This document shows positions 16,514 to 26,228 of a DNA stretch of 64,000 nucleotides, piece by piece. The position numbers and the translations under genes are program-made. Origin of the DNA: Simplicispira lacusdiani (lineage in GTDB: Bacteria; Pseudomonadota; Gammaproteobacteria; Burkholderiales; Burkholderiaceae_C); NCBI RefSeq assembly GCF_003604195.1, contig NZ_QXGR01000001.1, forward strand, positions 62,001 to 126,000. Direction: 5' to 3'. How positions within the stretch are numbered: position 1 is the first letter of the stretch; every line of letters begins with the position of its first letter. A model generated the notes under the pieces. It saw only the letters and a list, made by a program, of their open reading frames with translations, made no database searches and had not been told where the DNA came from.

Positions 16514-17980
16514 TCAGGCGGAGGGCAGGCTGGCGATGATGTGCGCCACGGCGGCGGTGAGCTTCTTGGCGTAGGGCACGTGCAGGAATTCGTTGGGGCC
16601 GTGGGCGTTGCTCTTGGGGCCGAGCACGCCGCAGACCATCATCTGCGCCTTCGGGAAGCCCTGGCTCAGCATGCCCATCAGTGGAATGGTGCCACCCTGG
16701 CCGATGAAGCCACAGGGCGCGCCGAAATGCGCCTGGCTGGCGGCATCGAGCGCCTGGGCGAACCAGGGCGCGGTATCGGGCGCGTTCCAGCCGTTGGCGC
16801 CGCTGGCGCTCTCCCAGGTCACCTTGGCCTGGTAGGGGGCGTTGTCTTCGAGCAGCGCCTTCATCTCCTGCACGCAAGCAGCGGCGTCCACCAGCGGCGG
16901 CAGGCGCAGGCTGAGCTTGAAGGCGGTGTAGGGGCGCAGCACGTTGCCGGCGTCCTGCAGGGCCGGGAAGCCCTCGGCGCCGGTCACGCTGAGCGTGGGC
17001 TCCCAGGTGCGCTTGAGCAGGGCCTGCACCGGGTCGGTGGTGGTGGGCAGGGCGACGATGGTGGAGCCGCCGCAGTCGTGGTGCGCCCAGGGGAAGCGCC
17101 GGTAGATTTCCTCGCCCAGGATGGCGGCCGTGGCGCGCGCCTGCGCCAGCCGTTCGGCCGGCACTTCGCAGTGGAAGCTGGCAGGCAGCAGGCGGCCGGT
17201 GGCTGAATCCTCCAGCCGGTCGAGCACCTGGCGCATGATGCGGAAGGACGAGGGCACCAGGCCCGAGGCGTCGCCCGAGTGGATGCCCTCGGTGAGGATC
17301 TCCACCTTCAGTGTGCCGCTGGCCATGCCGCGCAGGCTGGTGGTGAGCCAGAGCTGGTCGTAATTGCCCGCGCCCGAATCGAGGCACACGACGAGCGCCA
17401 CCTCGCCCAGACGGGTTTTCAGCGCGTCGATGTAGGGCAGCAGGTCGCGCGAGCCGCTTTCCTCGCTGGTCTCGATCAGGCCGACGATGCGCGGGTGCGG
17501 CACGCCCTGGCGCTGCAGCTCCTGTACGGCGGCGATGCTGGCGTACACGGCATAGCCGTCATCGGCGCCGCCCCGGCCGTAGAGCTTGCCGTCCTCCATC
17601 TTGGGCGTCCAGGGGCCGAGGTCGGCGCGCCAGCCGGAAAACTCGGGCTGCTTGTCCAGGTGGCCGTACATCAGCACCGTCTGCGGGCTGGCAGGGCGGG
17701 TGGCGGCAATCTCGAAGAACAGCACCGGCGTGCGCCCCGGCAGGCGCACCACCTCGGCGGTGAGCCCGGCCACCTGCTGGGCCAGCACCCAGTCAGCGGC
17801 GTTGCGCACCACGGTGTCGAGCAGGCCCGCGCCCTCCCAGCCGGGCTCGAACATCGGCGACTTGGCGGGAATGCGGATGTAGTCGGTGAGCTGGGGCACG
17901 ATGCGCTCGTCCCACACCTGGCTCAGGCGGTCCAGCGCCTGCGCGGGCTGCAGGACATGGGAAGGAATGGGGGCGTTCAT
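16514..17980 (-). CDS. M20-family metallopeptidase
   Basis: A 488-residue zinc-dependent aminoacylase or dipeptidase-type M20 peptidase, cytosolic. Metal-site motifs are all present: MYGHLDKQPE, YGRGGADDGYA, ETSEESGS (catalytic and bridging Glu), a CLDSGAG Asp and SNAHGPNEFLHV near the C terminus. The start MNAPIPSHVLQP at 17980 was chosen because a GGAG-like site precedes it (gcgaggagcccgccg on the minus strand). The exact substrate cannot be predicted; the family includes carnosinase-like dipeptidases. Confidence 0.92.
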   Translation of the reverse strand: MNAPIPSHVLQPAQALDRLSQVWDERIVPQLTDYIRIPAKSPMFEPGWEGAGLLDTVVRNAADWVLAQQVAGLTAEVVRLPGRTPVLFFEIAATRPASPQTVLMYGHLDKQPEFSGWRADLGPWTPKMEDGKLYGRGGADDGYAVYASIAAVQELQRQGVPHPRIVGLIETSEESGSRDLLPYIDALKTRLGEVALVVCLDSGAGNYDQLWLTTSLRGMASGTLKVEILTEGIHSGDASGLVPSSFRIMRQVLDRLEDSATGRLLPASFHCEVPAERLAQARATAAILGEEIYRRFPWAHHDCGGSTIVALPTTTDPVQALLKRTWEPTLSVTGAEGFPALQDAGNVLRPYTAFKLSLRLPPLVDAAACVQEMKALLEDNAPYQAKVTWESASGANGWNAPDTAPWFAQALDAASQAHFGAPCGFIGQGGTIPLMGMLSQGFPKAQMMVCGVLGPKSNAHGPNEFLHVPYAKKLTAAVAHIIASLPSA

Positions 17981-18116
17981 CGGCGGGCTCCTCGCGTGGC
18001 ATCGAAACCCGCATTGCATCACAAGCGCGGAGGCGCCGCCACGGCGCCGCGCGCAAGCGCTTCAGCGATACCAGAGCAAGGTGCCGGAGCGAAGCGGCAC
18101 AGGGGGTCGTTTCACT

Positions 18117-19331
18117 TCAGTGTGTGGAAGGGAAGGTCTCGGGGCCCTGCGCGGCCAGGCCCGCGCGCGTCGGGCGCTCCAGCGCGGGCGCCAACTCCAC
18201 GCGGTTGCGGCCGCCCTGCTTGGCGCGGTAGAGGGCGCTGTCGGCGGCGTGGATGAGCTGGTCCCAGCTGTCGCCCGGCTCCATCCGGCCACCGAACACG
18301 CCGATGCTGACGGTGACCGCCAGGCGGTGCGCCCCCCAGTGGCAGGACGCGGCCTGCACCGCTTCGCGCAACTGCTCCGCCAGCCGCCGCGCGCCCTGCG
18401 CCGAGGTATCGACCAGCACCACGAGGAACTCCTCGCCGCCGTAGCGGCCCACGATGTCCTGCGCACGGATGCGGCTGCGGATCACATCCGCCACGTTGCG
18501 CAGCACCCGGTCGCCCGCCAGGTGGCCGTGCGTGTCGTTGACATGCTTGAAGAAATCGATGTCCACCATCATCACAGCCAGCGGCTCGCGGGTGCGGATG
18601 GCACGGCCCACGTCACGGTCCAGCGCGGCGATGATGGACCGGCGGTTGGCCACGCCCGTGAGTTCGTCCAGCGCCGCCAGGCGGCGGTTGACCTCGTCGG
18701 CGCGGTCCTTGGACATGAAGACGAAACCGAACGAGGCGACCAGCAGTACCACGAACAGGAGCATGAAGGACAGCCCCGCGATGCCTCCCGGCTGCAGCAG
18801 GCCCTGGCCGGTGGGCATGCCCGCCGCGCCCCAGGCGGCACGCGCCAGCAGCACCACGAACCCCAGGCCCAGGCCCGCCATCACCATCAGCGCGCCCCGG
18901 CTGCCCGCGGCGCGGCGCCGCTCGAACAGCACCCCGACGACAGCGCCCATCTGCAGCGCCATGACGGCATTGGCCCACAGGATGCGCGCCCCGAAATCCT
19001 GCAGGTTCAGCGCGAGCACGCAGGTCAGCACGGCCGGCGGCGCCAGCAGCAGGTGCCAGCGCAAGGGCCGGTGCTGGAAGCGCAGCACGGCGGCATGCAG
19101 GCAGGACAGGGTGGCCGATGCCAGCGCATTGCCCAGCAGGATGGACACGGCATCGGGGATCAGGCCGCGCAGCACCAGCAGCACATAGGCCAGGGCGTTG
19201 AGGCACAGGCCCACCCCCCACAGGCCCATCCCGTCCCGGTGGCCGCCACCGGCGACCGTGACCATGCTTCCGGCCATCACCACCGACGCGATGGTGATCA
19301 TCATCAACAGGGTTGGAATGTCGGCAACCAT
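18117..19331 (-). CDS. Membrane GGDEF diguanylate cyclase
   Basis: About 404 residues. The N-terminal half has six or seven hydrophobic helices forming an integral-membrane sensor. A GGDEF domain follows, beginning near AALDELTGVANRRS, with catalytic motif RYGGEEFLVV and an RAQD inhibitory site five residues before it. It is predicted to make c-di-GMP in response to a membrane signal. The start at Met 19331 (MVADIPTLLMM) puts the first helix at the N terminus; an in-frame Met at 19373 is the alternative. Neither has a clear ribosome-binding site. Confidence 0.85.
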   Translation of the reverse strand: MVADIPTLLMMITIASVVMAGSMVTVAGGGHRDGMGLWGVGLCLNALAYVLLVLRGLIPDAVSILLGNALASATLSCLHAAVLRFQHRPLRWHLLLAPPAVLTCVLALNLQDFGARILWANAVMALQMGAVVGVLFERRRAAGSRGALMVMAGLGLGFVVLLARAAWGAAGMPTGQGLLQPGGIAGLSFMLLFVVLLVASFGFVFMSKDRADEVNRRLAALDELTGVANRRSIIAALDRDVGRAIRTREPLAVMMVDIDFFKHVNDTHGHLAGDRVLRNVADVIRSRIRAQDIVGRYGGEEFLVVLVDTSAQGARRLAEQLREAVQAASCHWGAHRLAVTVSIGVFGGRMEPGDSWDQLIHAADSALYRAKQGGRNRVELAPALERPTRAGLAAQGPETFPSTH

Positions 19332-19397
19332 GGCGAAGGCAGGGGCAGTGGATGTGCTCCCAGGATACCCCATGGTCCCGGCAGCGCCGGGCCCATC

Positions 19398-19447
19398 AGA
19401 ACCTGTTCAAGATCTTTTCATGGGGCACGTTGCCCCGCAAAGGCCGT
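19398..19447 (+). repeat. Intergenic repeat family B, copy 1
   Basis: The segment ACCTGTTCAAGATCTTTTCA then GGGGCA-CGT-TGCCCC and GCAAAGGC closely matches a second copy at 31241-31291. The inner GGGGCA hairpin (19422-19436) could help end transcription of the chemoreceptor gene. The origin of the element is unknown. Confidence 0.6.
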
Positions 19448-19463
19448 GGCCGCGAGGCGCAAA

Positions 19464-21494
19464 TCAGCCCGCCAGGCGGCGCATCAAGCCCTTGGCGGCC
19501 GGCGCCGCCACCCGCCCGGCCTCGGGCGCGCCCGGCAGCTCCGGCGCCGCATGGGCCGCCACGCCGTCGCCGCCGAGCTTGAACACCTGCACCGCGCCCA
19601 CCAGGCGCTGGGCCTGGTCGCGCAGGCTTTGCGCGGCGGCGGCGGACTGCTCCACCAGGGCGGCGTTCTGCTGCGTCATCTGGTCGAGCTGGTTCACGGC
19701 CTGGTTCACCTGGCCGATGCCGTCGGACTGCTCGGACGAGGCCGCCGTGATCTCGCCGATGATGTCGCCCACCCGGTGCACCGAGCCGACGATCTCGTCC
19801 ATGGTGGTGCCGGCGTTCTGCACCAGGCGCGCGCCGGCCTCCACCTTCTCGACCGAGGCACCGATGAGCTGCTTGATCTCGCGCGCCGCCTCGGCGCTGC
19901 GCCCGGCCAGGCTGCGCACCTCGCTGGCCACCACGGCGAAGCCCCGGCCCTGCTCGCCCGCGCGCGCCGCTTCCACGGCGGCGTTGAGCGCCAGGATGTT
20001 GGTCTGGAAGGCGATGCCGTCGATCACGCCGATGATGTCGGCGATGCGGCGCGAACTCTGGTTGATGTCGCCCATGGTGGTCACCACCTCGCCCACCACC
20101 CGGCCGCCGCGCGCCGCCACCTCGGCGGCCGAGCCGGCGAGCTGGTTGGCCTGGCGCGCCGCGTCGGCCGACTGGCGCACCGTGGCGGTGAGCTGCTCCA
20201 TGCTCTGCGCGGTTTCGGCCAGGCTGCTGGCGGTCTGCTCGGTGCGGCCGGACAGGTCCTGGTTGCCGCTGGCGATCTCGGCGCTGGCGGTGGTGATGCT
20301 GTCCACCGCCGTGCGCACCTGTTGCAGCATTTGCAGATAACGCTGGCGCATGGCCTCGACCTCGTGCACCAGCGCGCCGATTTCGTCGCGCTGCGTGGTG
20401 TGGAAGGCCTGCGTCAGGTCGCCCTGGGCCACCAGGGTGATGGCGTGGGTGAGGTGGCGCAGCGGCTCGCTCACGCTGCGGCGCAGCATCACGAAGATGC
20501 CGGCGGCCAGCAGGGCCACGGCCACGGCCATCATGCCCCACACGGCCAGCATCACCTTGAACTGGCTGGCCAGGGCCTCGCTGTCGGGCACCTCGGCCAC
20601 CACCCACCAGCCATCGGCCTGGGTCTTGCGCACCAGGGCCCAGGGGTCGGAGCTCGCACCGCCGAGCACGCTGGCGGCATCGCGCACGAAGCCGTCGGGC
20701 GCGGCAGCCAGGGCCTCGAAGAAGGCACGCGACTGCGGATAGGCCTCCAGCACCTTCTTGCCGCGCGCCGTGGGATGGGCCACGAACACGGCCTGGTCCA
20801 GCCCCCCGTGCGGATCGATCACATAGGCACCGCCGCTTTCGAAGAACTTGGTCTGCGCCACCTGCTTCTCGAACATGCCCTCGAACACGCTGATGTCGCT
20901 GCCGATGAACAGCAGGGCCACCACCTTGCCCGAGGCATCCTTGGAAGGCAGGTAGTAGCCCATGTAGGGCTTGCCCGCCACCACCAGGCGGCCCACGTGC
21001 GGCTCGCCCTTGCGCGCCTTCTCCAGCGCGGCGCCGGCCTCCAGCAGGGTGCCGAACGGGCGCTTGCCTTCCGCATCCTTGACCGAGGTGGTGACGCGCA
21101 CGAAATCATTGCCCTTGCGCGCGAACACGGCGGCGATGCCGCCGGTTTCGAGGGCGAACTTGTCGACCGAGCTGGTGTCCTCGTTGACCAGGGCGCCATA
21201 GCTGCGCAGCTCGCCCGTACCCTCGTCGAGCTGCATGGTGGCCTCGAAGTAGCGCTGGAAGCCCTTCATGGCGAGCTGCACCAGCTCGCGGTTGGTGGCG
21301 TCGGCCGCGTCGAGCGACTGCGCCACGCTCTGCGCCGTGTCGCCCACGCTGCGCGCCACCTGGGAGCGGGTGCTGCTGGCCGTGAGCGCGGAAATCGCCA
21401 GGCCCACGAGCACCAGCACCAGGGCCACCAGGGCGATGGCCAGAAGGGTGACACGGCGCGCGACCGATCGGTTGTTGGCAGCGGATGCGGTCAT
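19464..21494 (-). CDS. Methyl-accepting chemotaxis protein with Cache sensor
   Basis: A 676-residue chemoreceptor. TM1 is at about residues 13-35. A periplasmic Cache-type domain follows ([45 protein letters not shown]), then a second helix near 340-360, a HAMP region and a long cytoplasmic coiled coil. The conserved hairpin tip [20 protein letters not shown] and [20 protein letters not shown] are intact. A clear GGAG site (aggagattcccc) precedes the start at 21494. No C-terminal CheB/CheR pentapeptide is seen. The ligand is unknown. Confidence 0.94.
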   Translation of the reverse strand: MTASAANNRSVARRVTLLAIALVALVLVLVGLAISALTASSTRSQVARSVGDTAQSVAQSLDAADATNRELVQLAMKGFQRYFEATMQLDEGTGELRSYGALVNEDTSSVDKFALETGGIAAVFARKGNDFVRVTTSVKDAEGKRPFGTLLEAGAALEKARKGEPHVGRLVVAGKPYMGYYLPSKDASGKVVALLFIGSDISVFEGMFEKQVAQTKFFESGGAYVIDPHGGLDQAVFVAHPTARGKKVLEAYPQSRAFFEALAAAPDGFVRDAASVLGGASSDPWALVRKTQADGWWVVAEVPDSEALASQFKVMLAVWGMMAVAVALLAAGIFVMLRRSVSEPLRHLTHAITLVAQGDLTQAFHTTQRDEIGALVHEVEAMRQRYLQMLQQVRTAVDSITTASAEIASGNQDLSGRTEQTASSLAETAQSMEQLTATVRQSADAARQANQLAGSAAEVAARGGRVVGEVVTTMGDINQSSRRIADIIGVIDGIAFQTNILALNAAVEAARAGEQGRGFAVVASEVRSLAGRSAEAAREIKQLIGASVEKVEAGARLVQNAGTTMDEIVGSVHRVGDIIGEITAASSEQSDGIGQVNQAVNQLDQMTQQNAALVEQSAAAAQSLRDQAQRLVGAVQVFKLGGDGVAAHAAPELPGAPEAGRVAAPAAKGLMRRLAG

Positions 21495-21605
21495 GGGGAA
21501 TCTCCTGACGTCAAAAAACCATACGGAGGCTTCCGTAACGTCAATCACTCTAAGCCAGTTCCCCTGTTACATCGATTCACGAATTCCCTTACGCAGTCTC
21601 GCGTA

Positions 21606-22427
21606 TCAAGTCCCGGCCGCGAGCGCCCGATCGCGCCAGCCCAGGCCGGCCGTGGTGCCCGCCGCGGGCCGGTATTCGCAACCGATCCAGCCGGTGTAGC
21701 CCAGCGCGTCAATGACCCCGAAGAGATAGGGGTAATGGAGTTCGCCCCGGTCGGGCTCGTGGCGCTCGGGCACGCCGGCGATCTGCAGGTGCGCCACGCG
21801 GCCCGTGGGCAGGTACTGGCGCAGCTTGGCGGCCACGTCGCCCTCGACGATCTGGCAGTGGTACAGGTCCATCTGCACCTTCAGGTGGGGCGAGCCGACG
21901 GCGTCGAGCAGCGCGTGCGCCTCGTCCTGGCGGTTGAGCACATAGCCGGGCATGTCGCGCGGGTTGATGGGCTCGATGAGCACCTCGCGCCCGTGGCGTC
22001 CGGCCTGCTCGGCGGCCCAGCGCAGGCTGTCCACGTAGCCCGCGCGCAGCGCGGCGCGCTCGGCCCCCTCGAGGACGCAGCCCGCCATGAGGTGGATGCG
22101 CGGGCAGTCCAGCGCCTCGGCGTAGCGCAGGGCTTCCAGCACGCCAGCGCGGAACTCGGCCTCGCGCCCGGGCAGCGCGGCCGTGCCGCGCGCGCCCTGC
22201 TCCCAGGCGCCCGCCATGGTGGCCCGTTCCAGGCCGCCGGGCGGCGCATTGAACAGCACCTGGCGCAGGCCGTTGCCACGCAGCCGGGCGGCCAGCTCGG
22301 CGGGCTCGAAGGCGTAGGGAAACAGGTATTCCACCGCCGTGAAGCCATCGCGCGCGGCGGCGGCGAAGCGCTCCAGGAACGGCAGCTCGGTGTACATCAG
22401 GCTCAGATTGGCGGCGAACTGGGGCAT
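21606..22427 (-). CDS. hyi: Hydroxypyruvate isomerase
   Basis: A 273-residue TIM-barrel protein of the xylose isomerase-like family, near the length of Hyi (about 258). It interconverts hydroxypyruvate and tartronate semialdehyde in glyoxylate metabolism. Metal-site segments [28 protein letters not shown] and [20 protein letters not shown] are typical. The start [14 protein letters not shown] was chosen because the frame upstream crosses an intergenic repeat. It is divergent from the MerR regulator, which might control it. Confidence 0.9.
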   Translation of the reverse strand: MPQFAANLSLMYTELPFLERFAAAARDGFTAVEYLFPYAFEPAELAARLRGNGLRQVLFNAPPGGLERATMAGAWEQGARGTAALPGREAEFRAGVLEALRYAEALDCPRIHLMAGCVLEGAERAALRAGYVDSLRWAAEQAGRHGREVLIEPINPRDMPGYVLNRQDEAHALLDAVGSPHLKVQMDLYHCQIVEGDVAAKLRQYLPTGRVAHLQIAGVPERHEPDRGELHYPYLFGVIDALGYTGWIGCEYRPAAGTTAGLGWRDRALAAGT

Positions 22428-22473
22428 GGCGTGGAGCGCGCGCGGCGCGGGCAGGGAAAGCAGAAAATATATC

Positions 22474-22530
22474 AAAATAGCCTGCAGCGCTTTACCAATA
22501 AGCGCCATAAGCTATTATTTCAATAGCAAA
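22474..22530 (-). repeat. Intergenic repeat family A, copy 3
   Basis: Read on the minus strand, TTTGCTATTGAAATAATAGC precedes a GCGCTT...AAGCGC hairpin and a second TAGCC-like half. It lies between the divergent hyi and merR-type genes and is one of the most complete copies. Confidence 0.75.
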
Positions 22531-22550
22531 TCATTCCCGGAAGAAACCGC

Positions 22551-22934
22551 ATGCGCATCGGAGAACTGGCCCACCGCACCGGCACCACCCCCAAGGCCCT
22601 GCGCCTGTACGAGGCGCGCGGCCTGCTCGGCGCGGTGGCGCGCGCGGGCAGCTACCGCCAGTACGGCGAGGCCGACGTGGCGCGCGTGCAACTCATCCGC
22701 CAGGCGCTGGCGCTGGGCTTCCGGCTCGCCGATCTGGACGGCCTGGACACATTGCACACGGCCGAGGGCTGGGCGCGCATGGCGGCACTGGTGGCCCGGC
22801 GCCGCGCCGCCGTGGCCCGCGAGCGCGAGCGCCTGCGGGCGCTGGAGCGCCAGCTCGCCGCGTTGGAGGCCGAGCTGCACGCCTGCGATACCCGGGCCGC
22901 GCCAGCCACGCCGCTGTCCTGCGCGGCGGCCTGA
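22551..22934 (+). CDS. MerR-family transcriptional regulator
   Basis: A 127-residue regulator with a MerR winged helix-turn-helix at the N terminus (MRIGELAHRTGTTPKALRLY, then GSYRQYGEADVARVQLI). A helical dimerisation region follows (ARERERLRALERQLAALEAE), then a short tail with two Cys (HACDTRAAPATPLSC). The tail could bind a metal or thiol-reactive effector, but this is uncertain. It is divergent from hyi. Confidence 0.88.
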   Translation: MRIGELAHRTGTTPKALRLYEARGLLGAVARAGSYRQYGEADVARVQLIRQALALGFRLADLDGLDTLHTAEGWARMAALVARRRAAVARERERLRALERQLAALEAELHACDTRAAPATPLSCAAA

Positions 22935-22937
22935 AGA

Positions 22938-22975
22938 CCTGTCCACGATCCGCTCATGGGGCGCGTGCCCCTGGG
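22938..22975 (+). repeat. Possible diverged copy of repeat family B
   Basis: ACCTGTCCACGATCCGCTCA then GGGGCGCGTGCCCC resembles the copy at 19398 with several substitutions. It directly follows the MerR gene. The match is weak. Confidence 0.3.
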
Positions 22976-23038
22976 AGCCGGCCCCGGCGGCCTTGAATTT
23001 ATTCCCCGTGGCCTCCCCATCCGGTCCACAATCCGGCC

Positions 23039-24166
23039 ATGACCGCTGCCCAGCTTGTTCGTGTGGACCCGCACGATGTGCAGGTGGGGCTGCCCACGCG
23101 CGTGGACATCTTCGACGAAGAGGGCCAGTTGCTGCTGGGGCGCGGCTCCACCGTGTGCCGCGAAGACAGCGTGGAGCGCCTGCAGGAAGCCGGGTTCAAG
23201 CTCGCGGCCACGCCCCAGGGCAGGAGCCCGCGCCGGATCGAGCCGGTCTTCCAGCGCATGGCCGCGCTCGCGGACACCGTGACGCAAATGGAAAGCACGC
23301 TGGCGGCAGGCCAGGGGCTGCCGTCGTTCCCCTTCAAGGTCCAGAGGCTGGCCCAGACCGTCATCGGCTGCTGCGACGAAGACTTCAACGCCGCGCTGGC
23401 GCAGGCCTACCTGGACCACCACCATCCCTACTCCGTGCTGCACCATGTCCTGGTCGCCATCGTGGTCAGCGTGCTGTCCCGGCTGCGGGGCTGGAGCGAT
23501 GCCGACCGCGTCTCCCTGTCGGCGGCGGCGTTGTCGCACGACATCGGTGCCCTGGCCCTGCGGCAGGCGCTGGGGCAGGCGGCCTCGCTGGACGAGGAGC
23601 AGCGCCAGGTGGTGCGGGAGCACCCGGACCAGGGCGTGCGCATGCTGGGCGCGCTGGGCGTGCGCGACGCGCTGTGGCTGCAGGCGGTGCAGGACCACCA
23701 TGAACACATCGATGGCAGTGGATACCCGCGCGGCATCTTCCTGGGCCGGCACACCGCGGGCGCCCTGATGGCGGTGGCCGACGGCTTCGCCGCCATGGTG
23801 CGCCCCCGCCCCTACCGGGACCGCAAGCTGGGCATGGCCATCCTGGACGACCTGCGCCTGCATGCCGGCACCTGGTACGACCCCTCGCAAGTGGAAGCGG
23901 TCGCCACCAGCTTCGGTCCCTGCCACGCCGGCAGCATCGTGCGCCTGGCCAATGGCGACATGGCGGTGGTGACCCGCCACCTGCCCGACCGCCCCGGGCA
24001 GCCCGAACTGATGCTGATCGCCGCCAACGGCGACCAGCCTATGGAAAAACCCTGCGCGATCGACAGCACCGACCCCGATTGCGCCATCGCATCCGCGCTG
24101 CATCCCGAGATCAGCCTGCGCTTTCGCAGCATGGTCAACAAATCCTGGGGCAGCCAGGGCGCTTGA
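23039..24166 (+). CDS. HD-GYP domain c-di-GMP phosphodiesterase
   Basis: A 375-residue cytoplasmic protein. An N-terminal domain (about 1-75, DUF3391-like) precedes an HD-GYP domain with HHVLVAIV, the metal-site ALSHDIGAL, and QDHHEHIDGSGYPRG carrying the GYP signature. It likely hydrolyses c-di-GMP. A C-terminal segment (about 295-375) carries a variable beta-rich region. With two GGDEF proteins nearby it could balance c-di-GMP level. Confidence 0.92.
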   Translation: MTAAQLVRVDPHDVQVGLPTRVDIFDEEGQLLLGRGSTVCREDSVERLQEAGFKLAATPQGRSPRRIEPVFQRMAALADTVTQMESTLAAGQGLPSFPFKVQRLAQTVIGCCDEDFNAALAQAYLDHHHPYSVLHHVLVAIVVSVLSRLRGWSDADRVSLSAAALSHDIGALALRQALGQAASLDEEQRQVVREHPDQGVRMLGALGVRDALWLQAVQDHHEHIDGSGYPRGIFLGRHTAGALMAVADGFAAMVRPRPYRDRKLGMAILDDLRLHAGTWYDPSQVEAVATSFGPCHAGSIVRLANGDMAVVTRHLPDRPGQPELMLIAANGDQPMEKPCAIDSTDPDCAIASALHPEISLRFRSMVNKSWGSQGA

Positions 24167-24225
24167 CTCTGCCCCGCGGGGCAAGGTGACGATGGCCTCC
24201 ATCGCAACCTTCCCGAGGAGTTCAC

Positions 24226-24810
24226 GTGGCGCAACGCATCCTGGTCATCCTGGGCCATCCGTCCGCCGGCAGCCTGTGCGCGGGGCTGGCGCAGTCCTAC
24301 ATCGAAGGCGCGCGCGCCGCCGGGGCCGAGGTGCGGCTGCTCGCGCTCGGGCAGCTCGCGTTCGATCCGCTGCTGCACGCGGGCTACCAGGGCGAGCAGC
24401 CGCTGGAACCCGCCCTGCGGGATGCCCAGGCGCAGATCACCTGGGCCGGACACCTGGTCTGGGTCTATCCCACCTGGTGGGGCGCCATGCCGGCGCTGCT
24501 CAAGGGCTTCATCGACCGGGTGTTCCTGCCCGGCTTCGCCTTCAAGTACCGCCCGGGCTCGTCCCTCTGGGACAAGCTGCTGGCGGGCCGTTCGGCCGAA
24601 CTGCTGGTGACCATGGACTCGCCGCCCTGGTACTACCGCTGGGTGCAGCACATGCCGGGCCACCGCCAGATGCGCAAGACCATCCTGGAGTTCAGCGGTA
24701 TCCGGCCCGTGCGCGTGCACGGCTTCGGGCCGGTGCGCGGCGCCGACAGCGCGCGCCGCGCGCGCTGGCTGGCGCAGGCCCGCGCGCAGGGGCTGCGCCA
24801 GGGGAGATGA
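24226..24810 (+). CDS. Flavodoxin-fold NAD(P)H:quinone oxidoreductase family protein
   Basis: A 194-residue protein of the NQO1/KefF/MdaB-like flavodoxin fold. It shows LVILGHPSAGSLCAGLAQSY (phosphate loop of FMN/FAD), HLVWVYPTWWGAMPALLKGF and an FKYRPGS region. It probably reduces quinones with NAD(P)H in the cytoplasm. The start is GTG at 24226, chosen because gaggag lies 5 bases upstream. It is convergent with the ferric reductase-like gene. Confidence 0.9.
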   Translation: MAQRILVILGHPSAGSLCAGLAQSYIEGARAAGAEVRLLALGQLAFDPLLHAGYQGEQPLEPALRDAQAQITWAGHLVWVYPTWWGAMPALLKGFIDRVFLPGFAFKYRPGSSLWDKLLAGRSAELLVTMDSPPWYYRWVQHMPGHRQMRKTILEFSGIRPVRVHGFGPVRGADSARRARWLAQARAQGLRQGR

Positions 24811-24822
24811 GCAGTGCCCAGG

Positions 24823-26169
24823 TCAGCGCATCTGGAACAGCTCCTGGTGGAACTGCTCCGCGGGCAGCCCCAGCGCCAGCAGATCCCGCCGCAACGCCTG
24901 ACCGAAGGCCGCCGGGCCGCAGAACCAGACGTCCGCCTCGCGCCACCGAGGCACGGCGGCGGCGATGCGCCGGGCATCGAGCAGGCCGTCGCGCGCATCC
25001 CACAGCACATGCAGGCGCACCCCGGCGGCCCGGGCGTCGCGCTCCAGCAAAGCGATGGCATGGGCGTCGTAGTCCGCCGTGGCATGGAACAGGTCGATGG
25101 TCTTGCCATCGGGCGCTTGCGCCAGCGCCTTCATGCGCGCGACGAACGGCGCGATGCCGATGCCGCCGCCCACCCAGATCTGGCGCTCGCGCGCGCCCTC
25201 GAACGTGAACTGCCCATAAGGCCCTTCCACCTGCACCACGCTGCCCACGCGCAGGCGGCGTTCCAGGGTGCGCGTGTAGTCGCCCAGTGCCTTGACGAGG
25301 AAGCCGATGCGACCGTCCCCAGCCCAGGGCGTGGCAATGGTGAAGGGGTGCGCCCCCTCTTCGGGGTGGAAGGTGACGAAGGCGAACTGGCCCGCCTGGT
25401 GCCCGGCCCAGCGGCCCTTGATGTCGATCGCCAGTTCCAGCGTGTGCACCGCCTCGTGCCGGGTGATGGCCGCCACCTCGCCCACGGCCTTGCGTCCGGC
25501 CGCCACGCGGCGCAGCAGCACCCGCACCGCCGCGATGCCGCCGGCCAGCACCAGCAGGGCCAGAGGCAGCCCCAGCACACCGGCCCAGTAATCCACGCGC
25601 AGCAGCACCAGCGCATGCCAGGCCAGGGCCAGGAAGGCGGCGGCCAGCAGGCGGTGCACCTTGAAGAAGTAGCGGTACGGGAAGGTGCGCACCAGCGCCA
25701 GCAGCATCATCAGCACGGCCAGGTAGAACGCCCACTCGCCCACCACCACCGCCATGCCACGCTGGCCGCGCAGCGCCTGCTGCAGCCATTCGAGCGCGGG
25801 CAGATCGGTGCGCAGCAGGCTGGTGGACACCGCCTGGCGCCGGACCCAGCCCAGGCCCACCAACTGCGAAGGCACCACGGCCAGCAGCCAGTGCGCAAGG
25901 GACGCCCCGAGCGCCGTGATGCCCAGCCACTTGTGCAGCCGGTACATCTTGTCGAGGCCGCCCAGCCAGGGCTCGAACACCACCGGGCGCACCGCCAGCA
26001 CCAGGGCCAGCGCCATGACGCCGATGGCCAGCACGCCGGTGTACTGCAGCAGCACGGCGCGCCAGGCGAACACATGGGTCAGCGCCGTGGCATCGGTCGG
26101 TTCGCTCAGCCACCAGGCCGCGCTGAGCAGGAGAAGGAAGGACCAGTAGACCTGGCGGATGGTTCGCAT
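24823..26169 (-). CDS. Ferric reductase-like transmembrane flavoprotein
   Basis: A 448-residue membrane oxidoreductase. The N-terminal half has six helices with His pairs that can bind two haems (YRLHKWLG, SLAHWLL; FKVHRLL, AWHALVL), as in the ferric reductase/NOX family. The C-terminal half is an FAD/NAD(P)H module: HPFTIATPW for FAD, VGGGIGIAPFVARM for the dinucleotide, and WFCGPAAFG near the end. It likely moves electrons from NAD(P)H across the inner membrane to ferric iron or another acceptor. The start at 26169 places TM1 at the N terminus. Confidence 0.9.
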   Translation of the reverse strand: MRTIRQVYWSFLLLLSAAWWLSEPTDATALTHVFAWRAVLLQYTGVLAIGVMALALVLAVRPVVFEPWLGGLDKMYRLHKWLGITALGASLAHWLLAVVPSQLVGLGWVRRQAVSTSLLRTDLPALEWLQQALRGQRGMAVVVGEWAFYLAVLMMLLALVRTFPYRYFFKVHRLLAAAFLALAWHALVLLRVDYWAGVLGLPLALLVLAGGIAAVRVLLRRVAAGRKAVGEVAAITRHEAVHTLELAIDIKGRWAGHQAGQFAFVTFHPEEGAHPFTIATPWAGDGRIGFLVKALGDYTRTLERRLRVGSVVQVEGPYGQFTFEGARERQIWVGGGIGIAPFVARMKALAQAPDGKTIDLFHATADYDAHAIALLERDARAAGVRLHVLWDARDGLLDARRIAAAVPRWREADVWFCGPAAFGQALRRDLLALGLPAEQFHQELFQMR

Positions 26170-26228
26170 GGCGGGGGCACGGGAGCCGATGGAGCGATGG
26201 TAGCCCCGCGCCCTCCCCGCCCGGGGAA

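Noticed and set aside
17886..22526. A very long open frame on the plus strand, opposite the GGDEF, chemoreceptor and hyi genes
   Set aside because: It runs antisense to genes with clear domains, has biased Ala/Arg/Gly/His composition and no domain; long stop-free antisense frames are expected at this GC content.
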